NCBI RefSeq assembly: GCF_021155765.1
Contig: NC_060105.1
Coordinates: 8,491,501-8,555,500, forward strand
Length of the DNA: 64,000 nt
Source: Diprion similis
Taxonomy: Eukaryota; Arthropoda; Insecta; Hymenoptera; Diprionidae
Direction of reading: 5' to 3'
Below are positions 1 to 14,900 of the stretch, piece after piece (within the stretch, counting starts at the first letter, position 1; the number at the start of each line of letters is the position of its first letter). The notes beneath the pieces are model-generated. The model was not told where the DNA came from and did not search any database. It saw only the letters and a program-made list of their open reading frames with translations. The translations under genes and the position numbers were made by a program.

Positions 1-2131
1 AGTCAATTGCAATAATATTTTCCAAATTATGTTTTACTGCATATTATATTTTTTACATTTTATTTTGGTAGTGCTGAGGACTCGATACGTATCGCACTTC
101 TTAAAACTGTCTGATTTTCTTTCAATTTGTGACGAATCTGTTTGAAATAAATAGACATTTTATACAATTTGGTGTAAACACTGAGTGGCACGGGACCCAC
201 GGAGCTGAACATGCTATTATTACTATAACAAAAAAGCCATGCAAGAACAAGAAGGAGAAGAATCATTTAGGAAAAGCTAAGGCAGATCTGCAGTTGGTTA
301 GTTTGCAATAAGTAATAAGCACGGTAGAGGAAAAAAAAATAAATAAATAAACTCACACCTTTAAGAATATAAATTTGATAAAGTAACGAGATTCCTGAAT
401 ATGTGTATATATATATTAATAAATTATTACCTACAGCTAAATCAAATCATCCAATGAGATTCATAATACAATAATCATAGTGAGCAAAATTTTCAACTTT
501 TAACGAGTTATTTATTCTTCTAAATTCAAGTAATGAAATTTTAATGACTGCTTTCTTTTAATTGTAAAAATATATATACTTGAATTCACGTGTGTAACAT
601 GTTTTGATTTCAAAATGACCATCTGTTTTCAGTGATTAAATACAGTCCAGATAGAGAATTAGGAAACTAGAAAAGCTAGATTGGAAATTTTTTAGATAAA
701 AATTAAAAAAATTCTATTCAGGTTTCAGGATTTGTGGTGAAATTCCATTTCTTTTCTGTTATTATAGACTTTGAGCAAACAAGTTCCACCTGTTTTGAAC
801 AATATAAAATGCTTATACAGGTAATACTAAATTTATTTAAAGCACTGAATATAGCAAGTACAATTTATCCCCACAAAACAGAATTACAATTCATATCGAC
901 TGGTATGACAATTTGGAAAAAAAAATTTCTTTAAATTAAATTTTCTTAAATTCTTTGATAAAATTGTCAAATGATGATAACGATTATTGACAAAAATCAT
1001 AGTACAATTTTGGTGGTGGAAAAAAAAAGAATCACCATCAGTGACTTAATTTGGAAAGCATAATTATAGAAGAGTTAGTAGAATAAAAAGAAAAAACACT
1101 GTTACATCAGTGAATTATTTCGTTGTTAAAAAAAAATCATTACTTGAACTTGCTAAAAAACTAATAAAAACTTTTTTCAAATGAGCAATTCATAAAACTA
1201 TTACATGTTTAAACACAGTTTTAACATACAAAAAATCCTAGAACATATCTACTTTTATCTGATGAACAAATAGTCGAACAAGAAAGAAAGAATAATCCTA
1301 ATGAACCGAGACACTTTGATATAGTCCTTGGTAAGACTTGACTAAAATTAAAATAATTTCGTAACGCAATCTAGAATATATTTATTACTTTTTTCAAAAT
1401 TCTAACATCACACAGATGAACCTAGTGCAACAAAGCTGGAAGATAAAAAGTGTGAGAGACTGAATCAGTGGTGCCGCAGTGGGTCCCTGCCGAACGTTTA
1501 GCGGACATACACTAGCGATTGATCAACGATCGTTGGAGACAGTATGCACCAGCCGTTCCTACAAAACAGATATACGTAAGCCATATTCTTTCAAATACAT
1601 TTCCGATTTTTTTTCTTAAGTTAAATATATCACTAATGATTTGGTACATGGACAATTTTTTTCACCAAATAAAAAAGTTTCTCATTCATTTTAGAACCAC
1701 AAAATGCAACATTGATTCAGATACATAAAAATTTTGAAAGACTGGTGTGACCGTGTTTCACATAATTATTCAATTATTGAGCATTTAATTGAGTAAAATC
1801 GTTAAGTCGTGGCACAAACGAAAAGTTGCGTTTGCAGGAAACTTACATTCCTACCTTTTAACAATAGAGCGTATGAGGAACGAGCTTTACTGCAGTTGAA
1901 GAGTATGATAATCATAGGTTTGTTACGTAATAGTTCATATTAGAGAAAATGAATGTCAGAGCAGCAACTACCTACAATAAACGTTCCTACATATACGATT
2001 TACAGATCTATGGTATTATGTATATACAAATTTGTATACAGGTCAATGTAAAAGTTGATGCTGGTTAGCATCAGCAAGAGCAAAGTGTAAGATATGCTAT
2101 AAGGGGACTGTCATCAATATCAAGGATAAAT
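1..2131. other. 3' flank of Dap160 (3' UTR or intron), no other gene seen
   Basis: AT-rich sequence with only short chance open frames. If the stop at 2132 is used, this begins with the 3' UTR; a minus-strand AATAAA at 1386-1381 is one possible cleavage signal. If the donor at 2139 is used, it is intron. I found no exon resembling a DH, PH or C2 domain here. Confidence 0.5.
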
Positions 2132-2920
2132 TTACTTACACATCGGAGAAACATAGTTGCTAGGAAATACTCCTGATACCCCATTCATCTCGCCTCTCCA
2201 CCAGGCGGCATCCTCTTTAGCAAGAACAGTTATAACGTCTCCTTTCTCGAAACTCAATTCATCCTCATTTAGAGCTTGATATGGGTATAAAGCCATCACC
2301 CGCTCTGGAAGCATAAAAACAATAAGATAGTAGCGCTCTTCAAGCCGTACAAAATCACCTATTTTGAATTATGAATCCATGGTTTACCAACGAGCATCAG
2401 TCACTGTGCAAAGTTCGTTGTATTTTACTACTGCTACATCCTCTAGCATAATGAAATTCATTACACTTTTAAAATGAAATTCAGAAAATTACAGTTTGAT
2501 CTTTGTCTATCAGATGATAAGAGTGGTACGCTTACCAACATTGGGATCAGTGGGCGAATCTTGATATCTATGGGAAATTGGTGTGCTGCGATTACTGTTA
2601 CTTCCTAATAGCTTGACATAAGATGCAGGAAACCAACCGATTTGACGTTTCTGGCCACGAGCCTGGAGAAAATATAAATATGAGAAATTAGACTGGTTGT
2701 CAGATAACAGAAATTCACAAAAATGTTGAGGAACATCTTCTATTTTATATTATAACTAATACTTTAGTAAAACTTTTACCTGTAACTCTCCTTCCCACCA
2801 GCCAGTTTCCGTCTTTTTCCTGATCATGATGAGCTGTCCTCTATGGAGATTCAATTGCTCTGGACTAGTCGCCTGGTATGGAGCGATGACTTGTCCGATT
2901 TCAGGTTTTTTACCTCTTGC
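2132..2920 (-). CDS. Dap160: Dap160 SH3D and SH3E domains and 3' end
   Basis: Exon 2920-2780 begins SH3D ([26 protein letters not shown]). Exon 2662-2536 completes it with the diagnostic insertion [19 protein letters not shown], much like vertebrate intersectin SH3D. Exon 2304-2132 encodes SH3E ([40 protein letters not shown]). Translation then stops after SPMCK. The donor-like gtaagt at 2139-2134 overlaps the Lys and stop codons. If it is used, the exon ends at 2140 in phase 1 and the protein continues into exons outside the window. Confidence 0.9.
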
Positions 2921-5900
2921 CTGAAAACAATTAAACGTTTCTTTGATTCAGCTTAAAATATGAGAGTTTCATACAGAATTAAAGATTATAAATCATGCGG
3001 ATACTGCTAGAAAAATATCGAGCTCAGGTGCTTGAAATCGAGTACCATCCTTAATGTGATAATTTTATATGTTTAATGAGAAGACTTAAGAACTTCATGA
3101 AACAAAACCAAAGAGATGTCTACGTATTATGGAAGTGAAGAGTATCAAACAATATCGAATCTTGTAAGATATACTTGCACTGTGATAAATGGAATCGCAA
3201 AATTGTCATTCATAAAAACAAATATAAAAGTGAAATTTAATTTCTAGAACTTACTTACCAAAAATTTCACTACGTTCAATAAACAGTTAAAAATATTCTG
3301 ATAACGACTAATCGTACATCACAAGAAATAGTAAATATACATTGACATCAACTAATGCAAAATACGTAGGTGTGTGAAAAATAATTGGCAAAAGCGATTG
3401 AAAAATATTTGGAGAAGGCAAACGACCATTGCAAAGACATAAAATAAACAAACCATGTGGACAGGAACTATGGCGGATGGACTAAAATACCTTGGGGTAC
3501 TGCGGCGTGGATGGCTAAGCATCAGCAGCAGCATCCAAAAGAAGCAAGCACAGCCATACATATTAGTACTTTATCAGGCCACCACAAGAATTATTGTTGC
3601 AACCCAATAGGTTGTTAGTAAAAAATTTTGTTCCAAGAATATCGGTTATTTAGTGACCTTATCTACCATAAATTTAGAAACGTTCTGGTTCGAGCTTATT
3701 GAGAGAACTTGATTGTAGCTATATCAACAATAAAAAAAAAAAATACTTGTGAATATGAATTGTCATATAATTCTTACTGAACATCTAGTGTTTGAAATAA
3801 TTTCACAGTTTAGCAAAGGAAGAAATAATTATTCACAACGTTATGTATGTAGTTTTTCCTGTACTGGCTGTAGCCTGACATTCTTGGGATGAAACATCCA
3901 TTTTAAATCACATATAAACATATAATATCAAAGTTCATATCAAAAAAACACTTAGTGAAACATTTTCACTTCATAACACCTGTTGCATGTATGAAAAGGG
4001 AAACGAATAAATTATTATGTCTTAAAATTGTATTATTGATGTGAATGTAGAAAATATTTGCATAGACATGTGTAAACAGTAGTGTGAATATGCTCCGAAT
4101 GATTGATTAATTATATTTCGTTGTACGCAGATTTTCAAGACACATTAATTTTACACTCGAACTTCAATCGAAACCTTATTCCAGATTGTGTATCAAGATG
4201 TGTTAAAATGTGAAATGTAGCGTGTCAATGTGCAAGTGCAATAATTTAGAATCATTCACCATTGATCCATGCATACAATGAGTGTTTAGAGTATGATTAA
4301 CAGCCATTCATTTGCAAGTGATAAACCGTCAACAAGGCTGCTTTTCAATATCAAATAACAAAGTAGGGAGATTGAGAGAATTGAGAGAATTCTAAAAATT
4401 CGCCAAGAATATGCTAGTTGCTTCACAATCTCGCTATGAACTCAATTCGTATTCGTATTCTTCAAATACTGCAAGCATGTGATACAAAATTCAGTAGGCA
4501 ACTTTATACAAATTGATGCTTGTCATTGAAACAAAATATTAGGAAAGATGTGCAGTGTAAGTATTGTACCTTAGAGTCAGTGTCGCTCCCGAGGTCCTCG
4601 GACTGTATACAAGTATCACGAATCCATCATACAACACATGACAAAAAAAATACAACAACGGAACATATCTTAACTCTACAAAAAAAGTTACACGTGTGCC
4701 TTGAAAGAAATGAATTAGCTAAATTTAAGATTGATCAGTCGAATATTTGATTAACACGAAAAGGCTTGTTTATAAATAAAGATCCCCATTTGTGTGTTGT
4801 TTTTGTTCATTGTTTTATGTTGTTCCTGATGTTTTGTTAGGTATCTATGTATTTGGTCTATGCAGCGAATCACTGTAAACCTCTCAAGGCAGAGTATTAA
4901 TTAAATTCTATAAGAAACCATCACAGTATTTCTAGAACCTTTATATAGAATTCAACATTACCTGTTGCGCCGACATAGCAGCAAAATCTGGTAACTCTGC
5001 TCTGTCTTCCGCCTCAGCTCTCTCATCTTCGAGCTGTTCCTTCGTTTTTTCCTGTAGCTAAACCCACACATGCACTCAACAATGGTAGCTTACGCATATG
5101 ATACACGAAGTGGTTTATTTTCATAAAAATGTCGATAGGTTTTGGATACTGTATTAGTAATAAAAGAAAAATGCTATTTGTCATCAAATTTTAGCTTATG
5201 GTGAGTTTTACGAAAGGTGTTAGAAATGGAAAGCATTTTAAAAAAATTCACTACATTCGTCCTTGAATTAAAAAACTTTTCGTGGACAATGTATAAAATA
5301 TACATCGCAGGGATATTATACAAGTTACTAGCAATAATAGCATTAGTTTAATTTATAAATCAATCCTTGGAAATAAATACAAAAAACTTTTTTGAGTTAT
5401 TTGTCTCAACATGTTACAACTACAAATTTTTAAAGTCTGCAACTTCATTCAATAGTTTGGAAAATATATAAATATACCGCAAAGCTATCACTTAATTTTT
5501 AACTGACTTCTGTACAGTTATGCTTTTAAGCTGTTAATAGTAAATAAAAGTTTTATGGAATCAATACCGGCGTTCCTTGAGCTGAAGTAACAGCAGTGGG
5601 TGGTTCCGAAATTTTTTCTTGAACATCTGGTACCGGAGTCGATTCAGGGGCCGGTACAGCTGACACTACTTCGGAAGTATTATCAGGCACAACGACAACC
5701 TAACATATACACGTGGTTAGAATCACACAATTAGCAACCCTTTTCTAGTTATTGAACAGTTTCACCACAAGCAAGCTCTCATAATTATGTTCACTCTTCA
5801 AACTATTAAACAAAAATTGAAACTCGTTTCACTCAAGTCGAAACCGGGTGATTAAGTAAATTAAAATTTAGTAGTTGAACAGCAAAAACGAGCAAAGTCA

Positions 5901-8900
5901 CGAAATAGAATATGGTAACGAATTTAATTAAATTGTACCTGATCAGGGTTGTCGCACTTCTCGACATAATTGGATGGAAAAATTCCGGTACGATCTCCTA
6001 TAACGCCTGTCCACCAGTCGCCTTCTTTTTTTGTTACCATCATCACCTCGCCTTGATTAAAACTCAGATCTCCAGTTTCGTTTGATGCATACGGGTACAG
6101 CGCGATATAATATTCAGTAGGAATACCAATTGGCGATGATACCTCAGTTCGGACAGGCGTAGTTGTTTTAATGTAAGACTTCGGGAACCAACCTTCTGTA
6201 CCGTTGACTTCACCATACCACCAATCGTCCTTTAAATAAAAATTTTAATCAGCGATTGTGAGAAGTGCATTAATTTTCAAAAAGGTAACACAAACCTGCT
6301 GCTCTGTGACATTGATTGTATCTCCTTTGTTGAAAGAGAGATGTTGCTGAACTGTCGGGCGATACTGGTACAAAGCAATAGCTTGTAAGTTGCAAACTGA
6401 GCCTAAACCTAAAGTTGGAATAACTGCCTCAACAGCTGGACCTTCACCACCAAGTGATCCGGCGTCAGATACATTTTCAGGAACTTCGGCGATACCTCTG
6501 TTGATATCCCAAATTCAATTAAAGGTTTCAAACATCACTGCAGATACATTGCATGGTTGTAAAGAGTAAAAAATGGTACAGTTTTCAAAGAGAAAAATAA
6601 TTTTTTTATTAACCCTTTTTATCTCCAACCTTTAATCTTACTTTAATCAAAGAGTAAGTATTTTAGAACTCACTCCAGGGTTCGCTTCTCAACACTGTCT
6701 TGTTGGATGAAAGCGTTGTCACTGCTAATCACAGTATCAACTTCCACTGGTTCGACATAAGATTCCGGAAACCAACCTGTGTGGCCACGTATTTCACCAG
6801 CCATCCAACCTGGCTCGGCATTTTGGACTGGTGGCACCTGTAAATACGCATTGTCTGACTTGATATAATTTGACTCAACATCAAATCCAAATATCGTAAC
6901 CTTTTGCCAAACTGATTGAATTTCTAGCCACATCAACGATTAATTATTTACTAAACGTGAGAAAAAATTTAAAATCCGAAATTTAAATTCCTGTTGTAGT
7001 GTACCATCATAGATGACCTACTAGGATTATATCACCGGGCTGGAAAGATATCTCGTCTTGATTTCTCGCCACGAATTCATATAAAGCTCTGTACTTCACA
7101 GCGCCAGTATTATCTCCAGTAATCGTTGCATGTGTCACTGAAGCATTGTCCACTGGCCACGAGTCTGTATTTACAGTACCAGTATCACCCCAGGCGCTGT
7201 CTCCCCAGGTAGAAGTGGCAAAATCTGCATTGCCACTGCAAGCTCGCAAATCGGTAACTTTTGTTTTTTTGTCTTCGAATGATTTATAGATCTGCGCACA
7301 TTCGGTAAGAAGATTTTTCATTTGCTTTTTTATGTCATCAAGTTGGCTGTTGTTGTTTTCAATATCTGTCATCTTATCGTTTATCTAAAAATAAATTAAA
7401 CCGCCACATTAGTTAATCGTGTAATTTCACACAGCAACAATTTTGGGCACTTGTGTGTTAATCTCATGAAATTGGTGTTGCACCTGTTGCTGTAAGTCCG
7501 CAATTTTATCTTTCATTTGTTTCAACGTTATTTGTTTACTAGCAAAAGCCATCTTTACTGCCTCCTGCCCAGCAACATCTTGAGCATTGTTCAACTTATT
7601 CTTAGCTTCAATTCTTGCTTTTTCCTGACTCAACGAAAGCAGTCTTTGATTTTGCTCCCGTAATTTATTTTTCAGCGCTGACATTTCTTGAAGTTGAGAA
7701 TCACGCGTTGAACGCATACCGTCGATCGTAGTTTTCACACCAGAAACACCCACACGAGTATCACATATTTTCTGTGAGAGCTCCTTCACTTTTTCATTCT
7801 GTAATATGGTAGTTATATTTGTAACCTGTAACTCTGAAGATTGGTTTGGCAAATTTTATATTTCAAGTAAAAACTACTGCTAACTCACCAGAGTTCCCAA
7901 TTCGATAGCAAGCCCTTGATTCTTGGCCTTGAGTTTAAGAAGTACGTCTTGTTCCTTCTGCCTTTGTGCCTGAAGTTCTTGAGATTTTTGCTTCTCCCAT
8001 TCTAATTGTCGCTGTCTTTCCATTTCTCTGTTATTCAACAAGTCAAAATTTATAGAAAACAAGTTGCAATCGATAGAGATAAACTCAAGTCTTATTAGAA
8101 CGATATCTTACTTCCTTGCAGCCTCCCGTTGCTCTTGTGCCCGTTTTCTTTGCTCTTCCTTCTCTTGTTCAATTTCCTTCTGCCGAAGCATTTGCTTTTC
8201 AATTTCTGCCTGTCGTCTCCTTTCCTGTTCCAGCCTATGTGAAAATATTATAAAAATAGCGTCAATTGTAATTATCGATAACAAAGCTGTTGTTGCAAAC
8301 AAACCTTATTTTCTCTTGTTTTTCAGCTTCTTCTCTTTCCTTACGATCACGTTCCTCTTGTTCCTTTCGTTGTATCTCTAAAAGTGCTTTGCGTCTACGC
8401 TCCAATTCAGCCTGCCCCTTTTCAAAGTTTTCTTTTCTCTTGTTTTCGAAAGACGTCTGTAATTACGAAAATGCATTTTGTCACATACGTCTTTAATTTC
8501 AGTAATAACTAAGACATCGGCACTATACTTGGTTGGATTTTGACCTGATAACTAAATACAAAGTAGTATAAACCTAGAGTTTAAAGTAAGTACAAATAGC
8601 AAATTCTCAACCAACCTGTGGCATGCCAGCGGATGGATCAATATTCTCTGATGTACCTTGGGATGTAACGCTACCTTGTCGTTGTCGTCTGAATGTGGGA
8701 GGAATGAGTTCAATTGGTAAAACTGTGGGAATTTTTTCACCAGCCTTAGCCATATCACACAAGTGCATGGCTAGGACAAATTCATCGCAACCCAATCGTC
8801 CATCAGCATCCATATCGGCCAAAGCCCTGAGCAGAAAATATCAGATATAAATATCGAACTTAGAGTGTTGTAATTCACACAGTATTTTCACTTACCATAC

Positions 8901-11900
8901 TTGGGCTAAGATGCCCTGAGGCAGCTGTGTCTGAACCATAATATTTCTGGCTTGTGGTCCCGAGAGAAATCCGGATCTGGTACGATCCCAAGTGTTGAAT
9001 AGCTGCGTATACTTCAATTTTGTTTGATGAGGCACTGCCCACTCGACCTGTGGTGAACCTGCGGAATGCTGGCTATGCTGAGAATCAAGTGAACCAACTC
9101 TGTCTATGCTTGGAGGTCTAGCCGTTGTACTGAGTGGAGAATTCGTAGATACGGGTGTTGGATTTCCGTTAACTGACGATGGGACTATGGGCGCAACTGG
9201 AGGATTTCCCATGATTTGTTGCACTGGCGCTAAAGGAATGCTGCTGATTGGAGCAGATATTGGGATGCCTGTTAAAAAATAAAACAACAACTCCGTGATA
9301 CCCCGAATTAAGGATGTAGTTTGAGATTGTAATAAAAAAAGCATTTTGATAGGTTACCTGAAGCCATAGGTGCAACAGATGCAATAGGTGCCATCGTTGG
9401 GGCAGACATAGGAGGTATCATTGCGGGTTGTATTGGCATCACGCTGCTCATTCCAAAAGCTGCGATTGGAGCAGGATTCGTATTGAGAGGTGCTATCGGC
9501 GCAACGGATGGCATACCTGTTTTCATAGGTATTACTTACTTAATTTGAATTTAATAATATGGGTTATACATAGAAAACGATGTCAATGATTGAAGACAAC
9601 TTATTAAAATTGCAAATTAAAAAGGCGACTTTTAATAAAGCTGCGTAAAGATATCAACTCTTTCTCACGGTGAACACATTTCAACCTGATTATATTGAAC
9701 ATTCAATGTAATGAAAATCGTATTTACAAATTTTTTATCAATGGGAAAAAAACGTCGAGTAAGTTATCAATTGCGCTTGTATTTAATTTCTGCTGAATCT
9801 ATTTCACAGAAGCATTCGTAATTCATATTTCGTAATTTCGGATTCTTAAATTTGATGTTTGCCACTGAGAAAATAAGACATGAATACAGGGTGAAGGTGT
9901 TGGATTTTGTCCTTAAAACCTGCATGACACTTACTGATTGATTTTATGAACTGATATTTTTATGATATTATTGGATAGGAAAAAAAAAACTTTCAAGGGT
10001 CAAAATTACATAAATCTGGTGAAAAAAAATCAAGTACTCATAATTCACTGCAAAGGTGTGGTAAGTAAACTGGTGAGCTAAACAATGGCAAAACAAATAT
10101 AGTAGAATATAGCAATGATTTGGCAAAAATTTGTAACAAATTAATATGAGAAAAACAAGTTTTTGGTAACACAAAGTAATGTATCTTCAAGGCAGAAAGT
10201 GTATAATTTCTTTATCTAGTTTAAATACCTTGAGAGAAATCAAACTCGAACAAGTCTGTAATAAAAAAAACATGTTGTGAGGATAAAAACTGTGTGTAGA
10301 CTTAACGCTGTGCTCAAGTTTACCAGCAAGGTAACACTGACCATCCAGGCTGCAGTGATTTTACATATTTCGTAAGATGTACGATTATATTTACCCATCG
10401 GTGCTGATGCAGTCATAGGCTGTACTGGTTGGATAGGAGGAATAATGGATCCTGCGGACGGCTGCATTTTAATTGGTGACATACCCATGTTGACCGGACT
10501 ATTTGGAAATGATGGAGGGGCTGGTTTTGGTGGGGGGCCACCAATCAATGGTACTGTACCTGTAAAGATTGACTGATGTTACAATTATTTCTCGCAGTAC
10601 TATTTGAATTTTGGAAAGTGAAATTTTTCTATTGCGCTGTAGATTTGAATAATTTTGAATTTTGTAGCATGTAAAAAAGTTAAAGAATAATAAATGGTGG
10701 TGTGACAGAACTAAAGGTGTTTCAACATCGTCACAAATCTCATTGCGTAAAAAAATATCCACGTACATACATATGTATGGTGCACCAATCACAAAAGCAC
10801 TGCAAAGCACAATTTCAGCGTTTTATCTTTAGTACACCGCATTGATGATAGCGTATATGAGTGTTCATAAGCAGACGTACGAGGGCATTACAAAAACAAT
10901 AATATCACTCAAGGATACTGGTATTAATAGAATGTATGATTTCATTGAAATTGTTGCATTCAACAGGACATTTTATAAGTGAAAGTTAACGAAAGGGCTA
11001 TTGCTGTAAAATAATAGTTCTCCCCTTTTCATCTTCAGATGTTTGAGACATACAGTTTGTAATGTGATTATGAAATCAATAAATAAAAAGTACATAGAGA
11101 TAAAATTTGCATTTTCTTTACATAATTCCCAGAATGAGTTCCCGACATACCAATAGATGACGGTGGTGCAGGTCTTTGTGGTGGACCAGGAGCTGAAGCA
11201 GAGTTAGTGGTTCCTTAGTGCAGCAGAAACAATGTGATAGAAGGACATGAAAAAAATGAGATGAAAAGACAAATAGAAGTTCAGATGTAATGAGTATTTA
11301 AAGATATTCTGAAATTTTTATCATCAGTGAAGTAAAAACTCATTGGAAGAAGTAAAGTTTCGAAGGTTCACACCACATTGCAATACATTTCAATTGTAAA
11401 TTTTTACATCGATGCGTGCAAACATAAAGCATTGAATAATTGAAATTATATTTAAGGGTATGATTGTACATTATTTTTCGACATAAACTGCAGGTCCGAG
11501 AATATTGGTGTAGTGTCATAAAGTCGTAGTATTATCTGTAGAAAATATAAAAATTCCATTCAAAAAAACACAAATGAGATATTTCAAGTGTAAATATGGT
11601 TGCAAACACACAATGAGCAGGTTTAGAAAAATACTGGATAATCTAACAAGCCAGGGCAAAACACATTGAAATTACCTGTAAAGCAAATACTTTGGGGGAA
11701 AAACACATGAACCAAACAAAGTCCTAAAAGCCAAAGTACGCATTTGTCGAAGAGACATACCCGAGGAAATGAAATTGGCAAGTCTGGCAGGTACCATTAG
11801 TGGTGAAGAATCGAAGGATAAATCAAGAAGTGTTCCTACCGTTTATGAAAGTGTAATAAAAGTAATTAATACGTTGTATGAAATAACATGACAAAACACT

Positions 11901-14900
11901 AATACCATACACACAGCATAAAATGTGAATTTGAAAAATGTGTAAGACAGTGGTTTTAGGAAAAATGCTACATTAGACATTAATTGTTTTTAGAGATTGG
12001 TTTACGAAAACTCTGAAAGTTTATGGAGGAAAATAAGTTTTTCTTGTCTCAGCTTTGATTTTCTATTTCCATTCTTATTACGTGAACAATGTTCAGATTA
12101 TGTAACTTTTTTTACCATAATTCTGATCAACGTTGAGTAATCATTCATTGGAGGGAATCTCACAATTTTATGGACAGCGCAAAACTCATTCTCCATTAAA
12201 CTTTATATTATAATAGAATAGGAATTTCTGTTAGTTGAGTTAATCCTGGAGAATATGAAAATGTGAAGGTCGAGTACCTAAAAATACCTCAAGTGTTAAC
12301 CAAACGAAATCTACAAAAGAAAATACACTTATTTCCAACTTTTCCAAAGACCATATCAACGGTGAAAAATTGTATTTGAATATTTTTTATAAGCATTGTA
12401 CGGGGAACTGATGTTGATGAATTTCGACCAACACATTCCTATATTCTTTTATGGAGTCAAGCATACCACATACCCATGGAAGGGGGTGCAGGTCGAGCAG
12501 GGGGCTTTGATGACGCATAATTATGAACCATGTGTGTACTGGGAGCCACGCACTGTTTGTTCTGATGTGAGGCTACAAGGTGTAACATACAATATAACAT
12601 ACAGGTGCCACTAATTAGTGTAAGTAGCAGTACTTCTAAAACCTCTCGCACTAATATCTAACTCTAACAGGATATTGATGCAATTTGAAATCAGGCCTAG
12701 TACCCAAACACACCAGTTTTATTGTTAAATTATTATGATCAGAGAGTACACTTTGATATGAGTTGATTGTTAATTTTCAGATGACTTTAAAGTTTCATTG
12801 TCTAGTTTAAATACTCTAAGAGTCATTCGCTCTAACATTCTCAGCTAAAGCTGTGTAATAATAGAGATTCTGTTGGTCGTGCAGATGTGTATGAGGTAAA
12901 TTGACCTCAAGAACGATGTGTGTGGCATATTAGTCAGTATCAGCTCGAAATCAAATTCCTCTATGTAAAAGCATAGAAAATTATCCCAATAATTTTAAAA
13001 TGGTAGGCAATTGTCAACGAACAATGTATGAAATTATAAATATAATAAAGATATGATCCATTTTATTGAATTCAGATGAATACATCACACGTTTCGTTTT
13101 ATTTTTATTTGTCTCGCAATGAAGTTACCAATGAGAAGTATATTTTAGCTTGATTCACAAATCAAACAACACTAATCTCGATATTTTCAACTTTGTAAAA
13201 TAGGATTCACCTCTCAAATCTCAGAAATGTTTTACTGAATCGATCACCTAAACATGACGGCCCAGACTAATGGATAAAAACCTGAATGAACTTACCCATT
13301 GACATCGACATGGGTGGAAGTGGCCGCATTGGCTGTGAAGCAGATCCATTTAAGCCTGTGAGATTTTGTGATACACTTCCAGGCACAAAACTCATTCCCA
13401 TAGGCTGTGCAGATGTAATCCCATTCAAGTTACCACCGTTCAAAAGGTTAACGACGTTCCCATCTTCACCAAGCAGTGCACATTATCATTAAAGCATTTA
13501 GTATGACGCATATTTGGAAGAGAGCAAATAATTTGTTAGTAAATATATCAAGTTCAAGTTAATAATTGCTTGAAAAATTTCATCCAGTCACCGAGTTGCA
13601 TGTGATACCGTATGCACAGAGAAAACTTTGCAGTTATCATTAGGAGAGGTGTTTTTGCACCGATTATACCTGTTCTTTTATTGCTACGAGAGATTTAGCT
13701 TTCATCATAGTTCACAGTATATTCTACTCCACCGTTGATTAATGTTTATTTGTGTGATTTTGAAACGTTCCGAACTGGCAAATGTTCTTACTTCTTAGCA
13801 ATTGTAAAAGGACATACGTGAATGAGAAATGTGGTTACTTTTCTCCTTGCGGCTCATGAATTTCAAGTACAGTGTACAGTGATCTCCCACTTATCACCAA
13901 GATGAAAATATCCATTGGTTAGAAGTATAGAAAATTTTCATCGACTTACCACTTAGTTTAGGTAGCAATAAAGTACTTACCATTGGTTACCGATTTCAGA
14001 CTTCGAATCAAAGTTGGTGGGAGTGCACTTGGGATTTCGAAACCACGCAACTTCAAGTTGATCAGCTTGCAAGCAATACTGAATTCATTCACGTCCATTT
14101 TTCCATCAGCATCCGTATCTGATAAGCCCCTAAATTTTTTAAAATTATATGATATGTTAAAGAAAACGAATTACAAAGTAGGCCGTTGGCATATTTGTAG
14201 TAGAAAAAAAAATGACAAAAAAATTAGTATGATTAGACAAAAATTTAAACGTAAATAGTGATCAGGATTGTCTCAAAATTGGAAACTTAATGTCTAACAT
14301 TACAGTCTGTGCAGAAGTACGATTCAGCTTTGTCCCAGCTTACTATTATAGAAAAAATTAGTGTGTCAAACACCTTAGTATTGATTTTGATTTCCATAGA
14401 CAACATTCAGTCTCGTTGAAACAGCAACTAGTTGAAACGAGAAAAAAATGCTTGTTCGTTCATAATACTTTTAATCTCAATAAGTATTAGGTACGACTGC
14501 GGAAGGTGAAACTAACCCAAAACTTTCATTTGCTCAGAACAGAGTCAAAAAATAAAACTCCGTAGTATGGTGTAGGCGCAACTATTAGTAGAATAAACAT
14601 TGTTCATATTACCATATCTGTCCAAGAGTCATAGGTGGCAACTGTGACTGTAGAAAGAAGCCTTTCGCTTGCTCTCCTGTAACGATCCCATTCACCGGTT
14701 TGAGAGAATTGAATTGCTCCTGATATCGAGCGCGTTCCCGTGGCTGGATCACCCACGGATCGACACCTGAATAAGATTAGAATAACCAAATTATAAATGA
14801 AGCTTTATTCAAGATTGAATAAACAGTTTAGTTAGTATTTGAAAATGATGACGATTCGTAACGTGCCTGTGAACTGTCTACGTTGACTCATTTTACTGGT

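Noticed and set aside
1399-1576. Possible extra Dap160 exons after the donor at 2139 (acceptor-like sites on the minus strand)
   Set aside because: Joining them in phase 1 gives an immediate stop or only a few residues, with no RhoGEF features.
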